DNA of 64,000 bases, taken from assembly GCA_963712995.1 (NCBI GenBank), contig CAVQKH010000032.1:61959-125958 (forward strand). The letters are read 5' to 3'. A model generated the notes under the pieces. That model made no database searches, was not told the origin of the DNA, and worked only from the letters and a program-made list of their open reading frames with translations. Positions within the stretch are counted from its first letter, which is position 1, and each line of letters opens with the position of its first letter. Origin of the DNA: GCA-003244245 sp963712995. Its GTDB lineage: Bacteria; Actinomycetota; Actinomycetes; Mycobacteriales; Pseudonocardiaceae. The position numbers and the translations under genes were made by a program. This document shows positions 55,081-63,796 of this stretch, piece by piece.

Positions 55081-56673
55081 TCACGGACTGGGTGCGTACT
55101 TGTTCTTCACCCCTTCGACGTTCTGGTGGAGGGTCCGCCTGACCTCGCGATACTCCGCTAGGTCAACAAGGCTGGACACACCCAGTCGCTCTTCCTGCCG
55201 CAGCAGCTGCGCCGAGAGGAAACCATCCTGTACCGCCTCACGCAAGATTCGGATGGCTTCCTCAGCATCGCCCAACTCCGCCAGAACATGCGTCAACCGA
55301 TACTTGAGATACCCGTTGTGCGGTTCAGCCTCAACCAGCCGTATGACCTTCGCGCGCGCTTGCTCGGTGTGGCCCACGCACGCTTCAATGTTCGCAAGCC
55401 ACGACTGCACACGCAGATTGGGCCGAGTCCCTGTACGGGGACGTGCCGCAGCGTGCTCGATTCCTGCCGACCAGACATCCTGCGCGGCAGCCTCATCACC
55501 ACCAAGACGGTGCAGGTAGCCGAGCAGATTCCAGACCATGACGTCGTAAGGGTCCGCAGCAACAGCGTCTTGCGCAGTATGAATAGCTTCGTAGACATCT
55601 CCACTGCCGAAGTGAGCCAACGCGACTGCCCAGCGCGTGTTGGAGTCTTGCGGATATGCGGGAAGATAAAGGCGCGCCGCAGCCAAGGCGGAAGGGTAGT
55701 CACCGACCATCAGATGGTTCCAGATGAGCAGCTTCAAGGCGGTGGGGTTGGTCTGGTCCACCCGAAGTACTGCCCGGGTCAGTGGCAGGGCTGCCTCGGC
55801 CATGCCACCATTGTTGAGCGCGCGAGCGAACGCGAGTGTAGCGTCCAAGCTGTCAGGGTTCTTCTCGTAAATCGCTCGACCGATCTCCAGCGCCCTTTCG
55901 TGCCAGCCCATATCCCAGCAGATCCGGATGAGCGTGGTGTGGGCACCGATCGAGTTGGGGTCGAGCCGTAGCGCAACGTCGACGTCGCCGAGCGCTCGGT
56001 CCAGCGTCGAGAGATCCGAACTCCACCCAGAGAAGTACTGCCGCCACTGGGCATAACCGCGAGCAGCTTGGGCTCGGGCGAAGCATGGATCGATGTCGAG
56101 AGCGCGGTCCAGCAAGGTCGTGGCAGCTTCGACGTGCTGTTCATCGTTGGTGGCTAACAGCCCTTGACCCCGCAAATACAGTTCATATGCTCGCTCCACG
56201 TTGGCCGGTTTGACCTCAAGCCGGGATGGGTTACCCAGCGATGGAGCTAGGTTCACAGCCAACGCCAAGCCTCGACCAGCGACAGCAGCCGCGTCCAACG
56301 GCAGCAAGATTTGACGACCGTCGACTACGACTGGCAGCAATATGCTGCTCTGAAGAATCGGTGCCGATGACAACGCGGAAGCGTCTGCACTGCGTTCCCC
56401 GGGATTAGCGCCTACGTCAGAAACACTGGCGACCGAGTCACTGACCGCGGCGGCGAAACGGGCCTGGGCATCGCCGGATGCCTTCGCCAGCGCCGTGTCC
56501 AGGATGGCCTGGGTCTGGGCCATTGGCTGGATGTCACTACCGCGCGCCTCCCACTTGGCGACGGTCCGGGTACCGACACCGAGATAATCGGCAAATTCGT
56601 GCATTGTCATGCGCAGGGCGACGCGCAGAGCCTTGGCTTCGAGGCCCGTCCACTGACGCACGGTGGTCGTCAT
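55081..56673 (-). CDS. XRE regulator with C-terminal TPR array
   Basis: 530 residues. The HTH at about 8-60 (ALRVALRMTMHEFADYLGVG, TVAKWEARG) is followed by a linker with a VVDGRQILLPLDAAAV segment and about eight TPR units (for example TLLDRALDIDPCFARAQAARG, and ALGDVDVALRLDPNSIGAHT). GGGAG precedes the ATG by 5 nt. It heads the likely operon with the deformylase and diverges from the DUF433 gene. TPR-XRE proteins in actinobacteria bind peptides or partner proteins. Confidence 0.85.
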   Translation of the reverse strand: MTTTVRQWTGLEAKALRVALRMTMHEFADYLGVGTRTVAKWEARGSDIQPMAQTQAILDTALAKASGDAQARFAAAVSDSVASVSDVGANPGERSADASALSSAPILQSSILLPVVVDGRQILLPLDAAAVAGRGLALAVNLAPSLGNPSRLEVKPANVERAYELYLRGQGLLATNDEQHVEAATTLLDRALDIDPCFARAQAARGYAQWRQYFSGWSSDLSTLDRALGDVDVALRLDPNSIGAHTTLIRICWDMGWHERALEIGRAIYEKNPDSLDATLAFARALNNGGMAEAALPLTRAVLRVDQTNPTALKLLIWNHLMVGDYPSALAAARLYLPAYPQDSNTRWAVALAHFGSGDVYEAIHTAQDAVAADPYDVMVWNLLGYLHRLGGDEAAAQDVWSAGIEHAAARPRTGTRPNLRVQSWLANIEACVGHTEQARAKVIRLVEAEPHNGYLKYRLTHVLAELGDAEEAIRILREAVQDGFLSAQLLRQEERLGVSSLVDLAEYREVRRTLHQNVEGVKNKYAPSP

Positions 56674-56880
56674 GGTGACTCCCCGGGATCAGGCGTGTAG
56701 TTGGGCATGGCCCTACCGGCCGCGGGTGCATCAGGAGTGCGCAGTGAGTGCGTGCTCGGGCCATCGTCCTTGAGACGTTCGCTGACCAGACTATTCATCG
56801 GCACTGGGATGGGCGCCGATCTTGCCCGCCAACCCCAGTGGCGACCACCACTCCACGATGAGTGAACCGCAGAGGAGAAC

Positions 56881-57408
56881 ATGTATGACAAGCGCTGCAG
56901 GGGGTCGAGCGGTCACGACGCCCGGGTCCGGTTGTATGGCTTCCTCGACCTGCTCGCTCTCGTGGTGGCCGCGGAACTCAACGCCCGTGGTGTATCGGTG
57001 CGGCATATCCGGCAGATTGTCAGGCACCTGGCATCACGGGGCTATGACCGTCCGCTGTCCGAACTCACGTTCGCCACGGTCGGTAACCGCGTGTACTTCC
57101 AGCACGACGACGGAACATGGGAGGGTGACCTCCGACCCGACCAGCTCGTCCTGCGCGAAGTGCTCGACCTGGAACCGCTTCGCCGGCGAATAGCGGAGGG
57201 CGCACAGCGGGATGAGGCCCTGATCGGAAAAATCGAGCGTCGTCGGGGCGCGCTGGGCAACAAGCCGCTGCTCGCCGGCACCCGGGTACCGGTCGAGACT
57301 GTGCAGCGGTACCTGGCCGCCGGCCGCTCCACTGATGACGTGCTGGAGGCGTTCCCCATGCTCGCCGCCAGCGACGTCGACACGGTCTGTCGTGAGACGG
57401 TCGCCTGA
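56881..57408 (+). CDS. DUF433 antitoxin with N-terminal winged helix
   Basis: 175 residues; AGGAG lies 3 nt before ATG 56881. The N-terminal half is a MerR-like winged helix (AAELNARGVSVRHIRQIVRH, FATVGNRVYFQHDDG). The C-terminal DUF433 domain has ALGNKPLLAGTRVPVETVQRYLAAG and AASDVDTVCRE. DUF433 proteins are antitoxins for DUF5615 PIN-like toxins; a decayed toxin follows 2 nt downstream. Here the antitoxin is intact and the toxin is not. Confidence 0.82.
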   Translation: MYDKRCRGSSGHDARVRLYGFLDLLALVVAAELNARGVSVRHIRQIVRHLASRGYDRPLSELTFATVGNRVYFQHDDGTWEGDLRPDQLVLREVLDLEPLRRRIAEGAQRDEALIGKIERRRGALGNKPLLAGTRVPVETVQRYLAAGRSTDDVLEAFPMLAASDVDTVCRETVA

Positions 57409-57410
57409 CG

Positions 57411-57590
57411 TTGCGATTCGTGTGCGACCACGACGTCGATGCTCGGTGGCCGCGTGGCTACGAAAGCTTGGTCACGACGCCTGAACCGCCGCAGACGCCG
57501 AGAGCAGGGTCCGGGACGACGAGTTGACCGTCTACGTCTGACAACCAGCGGGCTGTGCCGGTCAGCCACGACAGCGAGTCCTCAGCGGAT
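57411..57590 (+). pseudogene. DUF5615 PIN-like toxin remnant
   Basis: A TTG start gives LRFVCDHDVDARW, the start of a DUF5615 toxin with its acidic residues. The rest appears in shifting frames (TTPE, DDELTVYV, then SDNQRAVPVSHDSE). At least two frameshifts and truncation inactivate it. Confidence 0.65.
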
Positions 57591-58808
57591 CGCGCCATTC
57601 TCGTGGTATTGCCAGCCAGTTCCGGTGCCGCGGTATTGCTCGACAGGAATGGGTGGTAGGTCGGCGGGGAGGTGGTCGCGGCACAGGATCCCGTTCAGGT
57701 GGTCGATCTCGTGGGCCACGAGCCGCGCGATCCCGCGCTCGAAGATGGTGATTCGGCGCTCGCCATTGATGTCCTGATGCTCGACGTGGATGACGAGCGG
57801 ACGGTTGACCAGGCAGCGGACGTCGAAGAAGCTCAGGCAACCCTCGTACTGCTCGTCGGTCTCATCGCCGGTGTCGATGATGCGCGGGTTGAGTAGCGTG
57901 AGCACATCGTCAGTATCGCGCGGTCGCACGATAGCCGCCGCGCGCTCGATGCCGATCTGGGGCGCGGCGATACCCATGCCCTTACCGAAGGTGTGAACTG
58001 TCGCCACCCGTTGAGTGGCGGAGTGCAGTTCGGAGATGACGCGGCGGGCGTCTTCAGCCTCGGCAGGCAGCGAGAACAGCCGAGCGGGTCGGCGAAGAAC
58101 AAGGTCGCCCTCCTGGACGATGCCGAGCGCGCTCATGGTCTCGCTGGGCTTCGGTGATGCCTCAGGGTTGGCGTGTTCGGCATCGCGAAAATGCCATTCC
58201 AGCCACACCTCCTTGAACGCATCCCGGTCATGCTGGACGGTCCAGCGCATCGGTTCGGCGCGGTACTCACCGCACCATGCCTGGAGGCCGATCTCCTGCC
58301 AGGTGAGCGGGTTGTCCCGGTAGAGCTGATTCGACCGTTCGGGATCGCCGGGGAACCGGTCCACGGAAACCCTGATCAGATACCGGGTGATCGGATACTC
58401 GCCGTTGTTGACGAGCTTGCGCCGCATCGTTGCCCAGTAGGTCCCGCCGTCGTAGCGCAACTCTGCGTGGTCGTGCTCGACCAGCAGACTGCCGAGCGGT
58501 TCTGCGCCAGCTCCCGGCGCGATCAGCCCTGGCGCGCGACCGGCTGCCGGGCGGTTGGCCGCCTCCTGATCCCGCCAGGCCCGGCGGATCGCGCCGCCCG
58601 CGTTCAGCGTCGTGTCGGCTGTTGTAGCGAAGTCCCGTGAGGCGTGCTCGCTGCCACTCTCGATCTTCGACACATAGGACCGGCTGTAACCCATCTGCCG
58701 TGCCCGCGCCGACCGGGAGAGCCCTCGCACGTCACGCCAGCGGCGGAACTCCGCCACGAAGACGTCCTGATCGGGCACCGTGCTCGAACCTCGCTGCCCG
58801 TCCGTCAT
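57582..58808 (-). CDS. XRE-HTH domain fused to peptide deformylase
   Basis: 408 residues from ATG 58808, with GGAGG five nt upstream. About 15-80 is an XRE HTH (GLSRSARARQMGYSRSYVSKIE). About 105-215 is a beta-rich central domain (LRYDGGTYWATMRRKLVNNG, LQAWCGEYR, KEVWLEWHF). About 255-405 is a full deformylase: GKGMGIAAPQIG (275-286), EGCLS with Cys324 and HEIDHLNG with His366, Glu367 and His370. All metal and catalytic residues are kept, so it may bind DNA and deformylate or sense formyl-peptides. This layout is uncommon. Confidence 0.88.
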   Translation of the reverse strand: MTDGQRGSSTVPDQDVFVAEFRRWRDVRGLSRSARARQMGYSRSYVSKIESGSEHASRDFATTADTTLNAGGAIRRAWRDQEAANRPAAGRAPGLIAPGAGAEPLGSLLVEHDHAELRYDGGTYWATMRRKLVNNGEYPITRYLIRVSVDRFPGDPERSNQLYRDNPLTWQEIGLQAWCGEYRAEPMRWTVQHDRDAFKEVWLEWHFRDAEHANPEASPKPSETMSALGIVQEGDLVLRRPARLFSLPAEAEDARRVISELHSATQRVATVHTFGKGMGIAAPQIGIERAAAIVRPRDTDDVLTLLNPRIIDTGDETDEQYEGCLSFFDVRCLVNRPLVIHVEHQDINGERRITIFERGIARLVAHEIDHLNGILCRDHLPADLPPIPVEQYRGTGTGWQYHENGAIR

Positions 58809-58934
58809 CGGCCCCTCCACTGCTGCGCGTTCGTGTGCGTGAGCGCACCGTGAGCCTGTATCAGCCTAGAAGAACGCCCCGCTTCCGCGGTGTGCTCGGC
58901 ACTGTCGGCCGAATGCAGCGACAGAAAGGCATCC

Positions 58935-59129
58935 ATGCCCCAGACCAGGATGACAGACACCGGCAGAATCCCAGCTCCGGCCGTTGCTGGACCCTGGTCG
59001 CGGGAGGACGCCGTGCCCCTGTGGCGAGTGCTCGATGCGGCCTATCGGAGCGGGCAGCCAGTGCGCGGCGAGTCCACTTTGCCTGTCGGCAGCAGACTCC
59101 ACAGTGGTAAAGAGAACCAATGTCGATAA
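58935..59129 (+). CDS. Hypothetical 64-residue protein
   Basis: ATG 58935 with GAAAGG upstream opens a small frame (SREDAVPLWRVLDAAYRSGQ). No family recognised. The rest of the stretch 58809-59177 shows nothing else. Confidence 0.3.
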   Translation: MPQTRMTDTGRIPAPAVAGPWSREDAVPLWRVLDAAYRSGQPVRGESTLPVGSRLHSGKENQCR

Positions 59130-59177
59130 TCTCGGAAGTCCGGCCAGCGGTTCACGGAAATTCCGTAAATCTCCGCG

Positions 59178-60035
59178 TCAGGTGAGGTTCCGGTACTTGT
59201 CTGCGATGTGTCGTAGCTCAGCATGGGCCCCGTCCCCGAAGACAGCAAGATGCTCGAGTGTCGCCAGCATCGCGACATACCGCGCGACATCCGCCGGGTC
59301 GTTGTAGTACGCGGATCCTCCGATGACCCCGACCACGACGGTGTGCTCGTCATAAAGGTCGAACCCGCACGGTGGAAAGACGTGAGCCTCGACTCCCCAG
59401 GGGATCACACCGATCCGGACCTGAGGATGGCGGCTCATCTCAGCGATGTGCTCGACCTGCCGCACCATCACCTCAGGACTGCCCACGCGCCAACCCAATG
59501 CACCCGTGGTGAGCACGAAGGTGAACTGACGGCCTGGTTCCCGCAGGATCTCAGCACGCGCCAGCCGTGCGGCAACGCGAGCATCAACCTCCGGCTGCGC
59601 CAGGGCACCGGAGCTGAACACCGCCCGGACGTACTCCTCGGTTTGGAGCAGGCCCGGGATCACGAGGGGATGGAACACCGACAGGTGGGCAGATCGCGCC
59701 TCGTTGCGGCGTACTCGTTGTTCGTGGGTGGCTGGGGAGCGGCTGAGGGACACCCGCGCGGGTGTCGCAGCCCGGTGTTGCTCGTGGAGGTCCCGGGCCA
59801 TAGCGACGAGCTGACGTCGAGTCGCGGCCGAGGCGCCCAGCGCGCGGGCGTAGCGGTCGGCGTCGGCCGGAGAGGGGACGAACCGACCTGCCTCCATTCG
59901 GGAGACCTTGGCCTGAGAGAAGCCGGCGAGACGTCCTGCTTCGATTCCGGAGCTCACTCCGGCGTCGTCGCGGATCTTCCGCAACAACCTTGCTATCTCG
60001 GTGTGTGCGACCGGTTGCGACCTCCCTCGGGGCAC
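59178..60035 (-). CDS. XRE regulator with DUF5753 (Scr1 family)
   Basis: About 285 residues from GTG 60035. The HTH (IARLLRKIRDDAGVSSGIEA, GFSQAKVSRMEAGR) is followed by DUF5753 (LVIPGLLQTEEYVRAVFSSG, FTFVLTTGALGWRVGS, VGVIPWG and a YVAMLATLEHLAV end). Upstream of the GTG the frame is open but overlaps DUF6879. Such regulators typically act with DUF397 or DUF6879 partners in Streptomyces-like systems. It probably controls the divergent kinase-peptide-oxygenase set. Confidence 0.88.
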   Translation of the reverse strand: MPRGRSQPVAHTEIARLLRKIRDDAGVSSGIEAGRLAGFSQAKVSRMEAGRFVPSPADADRYARALGASAATRRQLVAMARDLHEQHRAATPARVSLSRSPATHEQRVRRNEARSAHLSVFHPLVIPGLLQTEEYVRAVFSSGALAQPEVDARVAARLARAEILREPGRQFTFVLTTGALGWRVGSPEVMVRQVEHIAEMSRHPQVRIGVIPWGVEAHVFPPCGFDLYDEHTVVVGVIGGSAYYNDPADVARYVAMLATLEHLAVFGDGAHAELRHIADKYRNLT

Positions 60036-60039
60036 GTGG

Positions 60040-60774
60040 TCATGCCACCGGGGTGTCGCGGTGATAGCGCGGGTGAGCGTCCCACCATGTGCTGAAGTTC
60101 GTCGCCTGACTCCACAGCAGCTCGGCGATGGCCAGGAACGGCACGCTAGCTGTGTCACCCATCACCTCGGCATGAACAAACCGACCTGTCTCGTCGTAGC
60201 GGGAGCGGACGACATGGCTCCCGTCGAGGACGAAGAAATCCCCAACCTGGGCGAGCGCCGGGGTCAGCTCCGCGATGCGGATCTGCTCACCCGCTGCGCT
60301 GTTCGGCACGTAGCCCCATTCACACTCGTAACGGACGTAATCCGACAACGGCTCCGCGACGGCATGGATGCGGCGCCAGGTCCGACCTGAGGTGATATCG
60401 GCACGGATCCGGTCCAGCCACGGCCGCTTCGCCTCAGCGGTCGGCGCAGGCTCGCCTCGCAGGTACCGGTGGAGGTCGTCGGCGTCTGAGGCCGCGTTGT
60501 AGAAAGACAGCGTCTCCAGCCGGAACAGGTCCCAGGTGTGGTACTTGGCCACGAACTCGCCCAACTGATCGAGACTGAGCACGTCGCAGATCCCCAGCAC
60601 CAGCGACGGGGGCACGATCACAGCGCCTTCGTGGTCAGGCAGGTTCAGCTCCGCCAGGATCGCGGTGTCCGGTTTGTCGCCTCGCACGACCACCCGCCCG
60701 TCGTCCAGTGGCCCGCGGATCTCGGGGCAGTCCAACGTGTTCGGGCAAGACAGGTCATGCAGCACAGCGATCAT
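60040..60774 (-). CDS. DUF6879-family protein
   Basis: 244 residues from ATG 60774 (GGGAGG six nt upstream). The C-terminal half is DUF6879 (WRRIHAVAEPLSDYVRYECEWG, GDFFVLDGSHVVRSRYDETG). The N-terminal half includes CPNTLDCPEIRG with a Cys pair. It overlaps or abuts the XRE-DUF5753 gene, with which it is co-transcribed. Confidence 0.8.
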   Translation of the reverse strand: MIAVLHDLSCPNTLDCPEIRGPLDDGRVVVRGDKPDTAILAELNLPDHEGAVIVPPSLVLGICDVLSLDQLGEFVAKYHTWDLFRLETLSFYNAASDADDLHRYLRGEPAPTAEAKRPWLDRIRADITSGRTWRRIHAVAEPLSDYVRYECEWGYVPNSAAGEQIRIAELTPALAQVGDFFVLDGSHVVRSRYDETGRFVHAEVMGDTASVPFLAIAELLWSQATNFSTWWDAHPRYHRDTPVA

Positions 60775-60852
60775 GGGTTTCCTCCCACCACGGGCGTTCC
60801 CGGTCAAGAGCGAGTGTCTCTGGTCCGATCAGGTTTAGTCAATACCATCTCT

Positions 60853-60883
60853 TGAATTATACAGATCTTATATGTGCATAATA
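60853..60883. promoter_or_regulatory. Divergent promoter region of the cassette
   Basis: A sharply AT-rich island between DUF6879 and the kinase. On the minus strand TATAAT lies at 60861-60856. On the plus strand TTGAAT (60853) and CATAAT (60878) are about 19 bp apart. Either could be a -10/-35 pair. Confidence 0.4.
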
Positions 60884-60922
60884 ACTGAGGTTGTCTTCCA
60901 GTCCTCAAGAAGGGACACCGTG

Positions 60923-61732
60923 ATGCGGTTGCCTGATGATGTGATCGCCCAGGTCGAGCGCCGGCTGGATGTCGGGCTGGACCTCTCATCGGCGAGGACA
61001 GGGGCGTGGGCGACCTCGGCCGGTTATCGCACCGATCGGGGTACGTGGGTGCGGGTGGATTCCCGGTCGCGGTCGGTGATCCAGGCGCAGTCCTGGGTTG
61101 GTGCGGAGGCCGCCTCGGTGATACCCGGCGTCCCGAAGCCTGCCTGGTTGCAGTCGGCCATCTGGGTCGACACCAGCCGCGAGCGGGTGTGGCAGGCCGA
61201 GGAGATGGAACTGGTCACCGAGCCCGTGGTGGCCATGACGGGCAGCATGCTCACCGCCGCACCTGCTTTACCGGACAGCTGGTGGGCCGCGTTGCGCGCC
61301 GCCCTGGCGGCACTGGCGGGCTTCCGGACGTTGCGGGTGTCGGGCCGGCAGGAACTGATCACCCGACGGGTCAGCCAGGTGCTCGGCGGCGTGGTGGACA
61401 CCACCATCACTGAGTGGGCCACCTCCCACGGCGACCTACACTGGGGCAACATCACCGCCCCCGGGCTCTATCTGTTGGACTGGGCCGACTGGGGACTGGC
61501 GCCCCGGGGCAACGACGCGGCCTGCCTGTGGGGCAGCGCGCTGGCCGTCCCCGACACCGCCGACCGAGTGCACGCGGAGTTCCGCGACGACCTCGACTGC
61601 CGCTCCGGCAAGATCGCTCGGCTGTGGGTCTGCAGCAACATCCTGCGCATGACCGAGCAGCGCGCCGACGCCCGTGACGTCGCCGAGCCGGCCAAGGTAG
61701 CCGCCGACCAGCTCGTCAAAGACCTGCGATAG
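60923..61732 (+). CDS. APH-like kinase of a possible peptide-modification cassette
   Basis: 269 residues from ATG 60923 (AAGGGA seven nt upstream). The phosphotransferase catalytic loop SHGDLHWGN (Asp171, Asn176) and metal Asp186 in LLDWADWG are intact. The N-lobe is short and lacks an obvious P-loop lysine region. Similar APH-like kinases modify peptides in some RiPP pathways (thioamitides, class V lanthipeptides), but antibiotic or sugar kinases look alike. The next ORF is the small peptide, 20 nt downstream. Confidence 0.75.
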   Translation: MRLPDDVIAQVERRLDVGLDLSSARTGAWATSAGYRTDRGTWVRVDSRSRSVIQAQSWVGAEAASVIPGVPKPAWLQSAIWVDTSRERVWQAEEMELVTEPVVAMTGSMLTAAPALPDSWWAALRAALAALAGFRTLRVSGRQELITRRVSQVLGGVVDTTITEWATSHGDLHWGNITAPGLYLLDWADWGLAPRGNDAACLWGSALAVPDTADRVHAEFRDDLDCRSGKIARLWVCSNILRMTEQRADARDVAEPAKVAADQLVKDLR

Positions 61733-61740
61733 GACAGAGA

Positions 61741-61747
61741 GGAGGTG
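61741..61747 (+). promoter_or_regulatory. Strong Shine-Dalgarno before the 38-residue peptide
   Basis: GGAGGTG lies 5 nt before ATG 61753 in the 20-nt gap after the kinase stop. It is among the strongest ribosome sites in the window and supports translation of the small ORF. Confidence 0.75.
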
Positions 61748-61752
61748 ACCAG

Positions 61753-61869
61753 ATGGGCGAGCATACAGAACTGGAGATCATCGTCGAGGAGCTGACAACC
61801 GTCCGCGACCGCAACGCCGTCGACGGCGACGGCCCGACCGGTGACTCCGGCGAGAACAGGGACGGCTGA
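61753..61869 (+). CDS. 38-residue acidic peptide, RiPP-precursor-like
   Basis: ATG 61753 to TGA 61869, with a near-consensus Shine-Dalgarno. The N-terminal half (TELEIIVEELTTVRD) resembles acidic helical RiPP leader peptides. The C-terminal part (DGDGPTGDSGENRDG) is rich in Asp, Gly, Ser and Thr, possible modification targets. There are no cysteines. It lies between an APH-like kinase and a JmjC/cupin oxygenase on the same strand. I infer a modified peptide product; it could instead be a small regulatory protein. Confidence 0.6.
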   Translation: MGEHTELEIIVEELTTVRDRNAVDGDGPTGDSGENRDG

Positions 61870-61968
61870 GCTGCCCGGCGCCGATGAAGTCGCGATCAAC
61901 GCCGTGGCGGGTCGTTACTCACGCGCCCGCCACGGCCACGCCGCGCACGCACGAGGAAGGCGAAACCC

Positions 61969-63180
61969 ATGGACCACCGGCTTGTCCAGCAAGTCGAGAG
62001 TGCCCTCGGCTGGGCCGGCCCCCAACCCTTAGGCGCCGAGTTCGGTGTCGGATCCATGCCCGACCCCAGTCTCTGCGACCGGCTGCTCACCCCACACAAG
62101 CTACTGGGCCTCATCCTGCGCCGCAGCCTCACCTACCCGCAGCTGCGCTGCCTGCAACACGGCACAGACCTGCACCCCAGCGCCTACCTGACAGCCATGA
62201 CAACCGGTCGGGGTCAGCGCATCGAGGTCGCGGACATGCTCCGGCTCGGCCGCCTGCTGCACGAGGGTGCAACCCTGGTTCTCGACGACGTCGGCCCGCT
62301 GGATGCCACCTTGGAAGTCGGCTGCCGCGCCCTGAGCTGGTGGGCCGGCGAGATCACCCGCGTCAACACCTACCTCACCACCCAAGACGCCAGCGGCTGG
62401 GGCCTGCACTGGGACTCCCACGACGTGATCTGCGTCCAGCTCGCCGGGCAGAAGAGCTGGGAGGTACGCGGACCCTCCCGTCCCGCACCCATGGAACGCG
62501 ACGCTGCCCCCAACCGGGAGCCCAGCACCGAACTCGTGTGGTCAGGCACCCTACGCGCAGGTGACGTCATGCACATCCCGCGCGGCTGGTGGCACCAAGC
62601 CACCAGAACCGACCAGGGCAATGGGTTCAGCCTGCACGCCACCTTCGGACTCACCCAACGCACCGGCGTCGACTGGTTGGCCTGGGTAGCCGACCAGGCC
62701 CGCACCGACGAACGGTTCCGCCGTGACCTCCCCCACCACAGCACCCCAGACGATCACGACGCCCGACAGCGCGATCTCGCAGCCGCAGCTACCCGGCTGG
62801 TCCAGACGCACTGCCCCTCCGATTACCGCACCACCCGCCAACGCGAGCACACCAGCACCAGACACGTGACGACCCTCGGCGTCTTCGGCCCACCAGACGC
62901 CGTGGCCTGCGTGACCGACTTCCCACCACAGCTGCACACCCACGACGGGAAAACAGTCATCCTGACCGCAGGCAAGAAAATCACCGTCCCGACCTACGTC
63001 CTGCCCGCGCTACGCCTACTGCTGAGCGGACATCCGGCCCGCGTCCACGAGATCACAGCAGCGACCGGCGTCGACGCCGCCGCCTTGGCCGACGCACTGA
63101 TCATGGAAGGAATCTGCGCCGAGGTCATCCCAGACCTCGCCGAAGGCTACGCCGGCATGCTCACCCCAGGGGCAACCTGA
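61969..63180 (+). CDS. JmjC/cupin-4-type 2-oxoglutarate oxygenase
   Basis: 403 residues; GGAAGG lies before ATG 61969. The core shows a facial triad HWD (His147, Asp149) and His209 in IPRGWWHQA, plus Lys162 in AGQKSWEV for 2-oxoglutarate. The C-terminal ~110 residues form a winged-helix region, as in ribosomal oxygenases (ROXA/MINA53 type). Such enzymes hydroxylate ribosomal proteins or peptides. Its position after the small peptide suggests that peptide as substrate. Confidence 0.85.
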   Translation: MDHRLVQQVESALGWAGPQPLGAEFGVGSMPDPSLCDRLLTPHKLLGLILRRSLTYPQLRCLQHGTDLHPSAYLTAMTTGRGQRIEVADMLRLGRLLHEGATLVLDDVGPLDATLEVGCRALSWWAGEITRVNTYLTTQDASGWGLHWDSHDVICVQLAGQKSWEVRGPSRPAPMERDAAPNREPSTELVWSGTLRAGDVMHIPRGWWHQATRTDQGNGFSLHATFGLTQRTGVDWLAWVADQARTDERFRRDLPHHSTPDDHDARQRDLAAAATRLVQTHCPSDYRTTRQREHTSTRHVTTLGVFGPPDAVACVTDFPPQLHTHDGKTVILTAGKKITVPTYVLPALRLLLSGHPARVHEITAATGVDAAALADALIMEGICAEVIPDLAEGYAGMLTPGAT

Positions 63181-63255
63181 GCAGCGCCACCAGCTAGACA
63201 GCACGCGTGATCTTGGATGTCCTCACCGGACATTCCGTAACCTGCCACCCTTCAA

Positions 63256-63507
63256 TTGATCAAAGGCTGGGGAATCGCCCCAACAGGCTACGACGCCGCC
63301 ACTCTCTACTGCTACTCCTTGCTGGCCCCCAACACAGCCCGCAGGGTCTACGAGACATTTACCGACATCCTCGACGGGATACGCGCGCAACTCCACGTGA
63401 TCGGACGCCTACTTCTGCGCGTGAACGGTGGCGACTACCCGGACCTCGCGAAACCTCTTCACCAACACGCTCAACGTCTCCTCAGCGAGCCGAGCATCTG
63501 CCGGTAG
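63256..63507 (+). pseudogene. C-terminal fragment of a second APH-like kinase
   Basis: The 83 codons (IKGWGIAPTGYDAATLYCYS, then FTDILDG and GDYPDLAKPLHQHA) align with the C-terminal part of the kinase at 60923-61732 (DWGLAPRGNDAACLWG...). The catalytic loop and N-lobe are absent. It is either a remnant of a duplicated kinase or the end of a degraded cassette. Confidence 0.6.
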
Positions 63508-63796
63508 CAACAGCTCACGCACGTCGGGATAGTGTCGGATGCCGGACCCAGATTCCTGCCGCCGTTCCGCACGCGCTGGAGGCCCTAACCTGGCAGACCC
63601 CTGGATCTCGACGGTTCAGTGACGTTCCTCGGCCGCTTGACGGTAGTCGAAGGTGGGTACCGTGAGGTCCAGACCCGCCCGGCCGCGCAGCGGAGCGGAC
63701 CCGGACAGCAACCCCCATGAAGGTCATCGCCGAGCCACAGAGCACCAAGCGCGTGCTGGATTCCACGCGCTGCGCACGGCGGGGGCCGAGCATCTT
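63508..63796. other. Intergenic, no gene supported
   Basis: No convincing coding region; short frames only. Confidence 0.35.
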
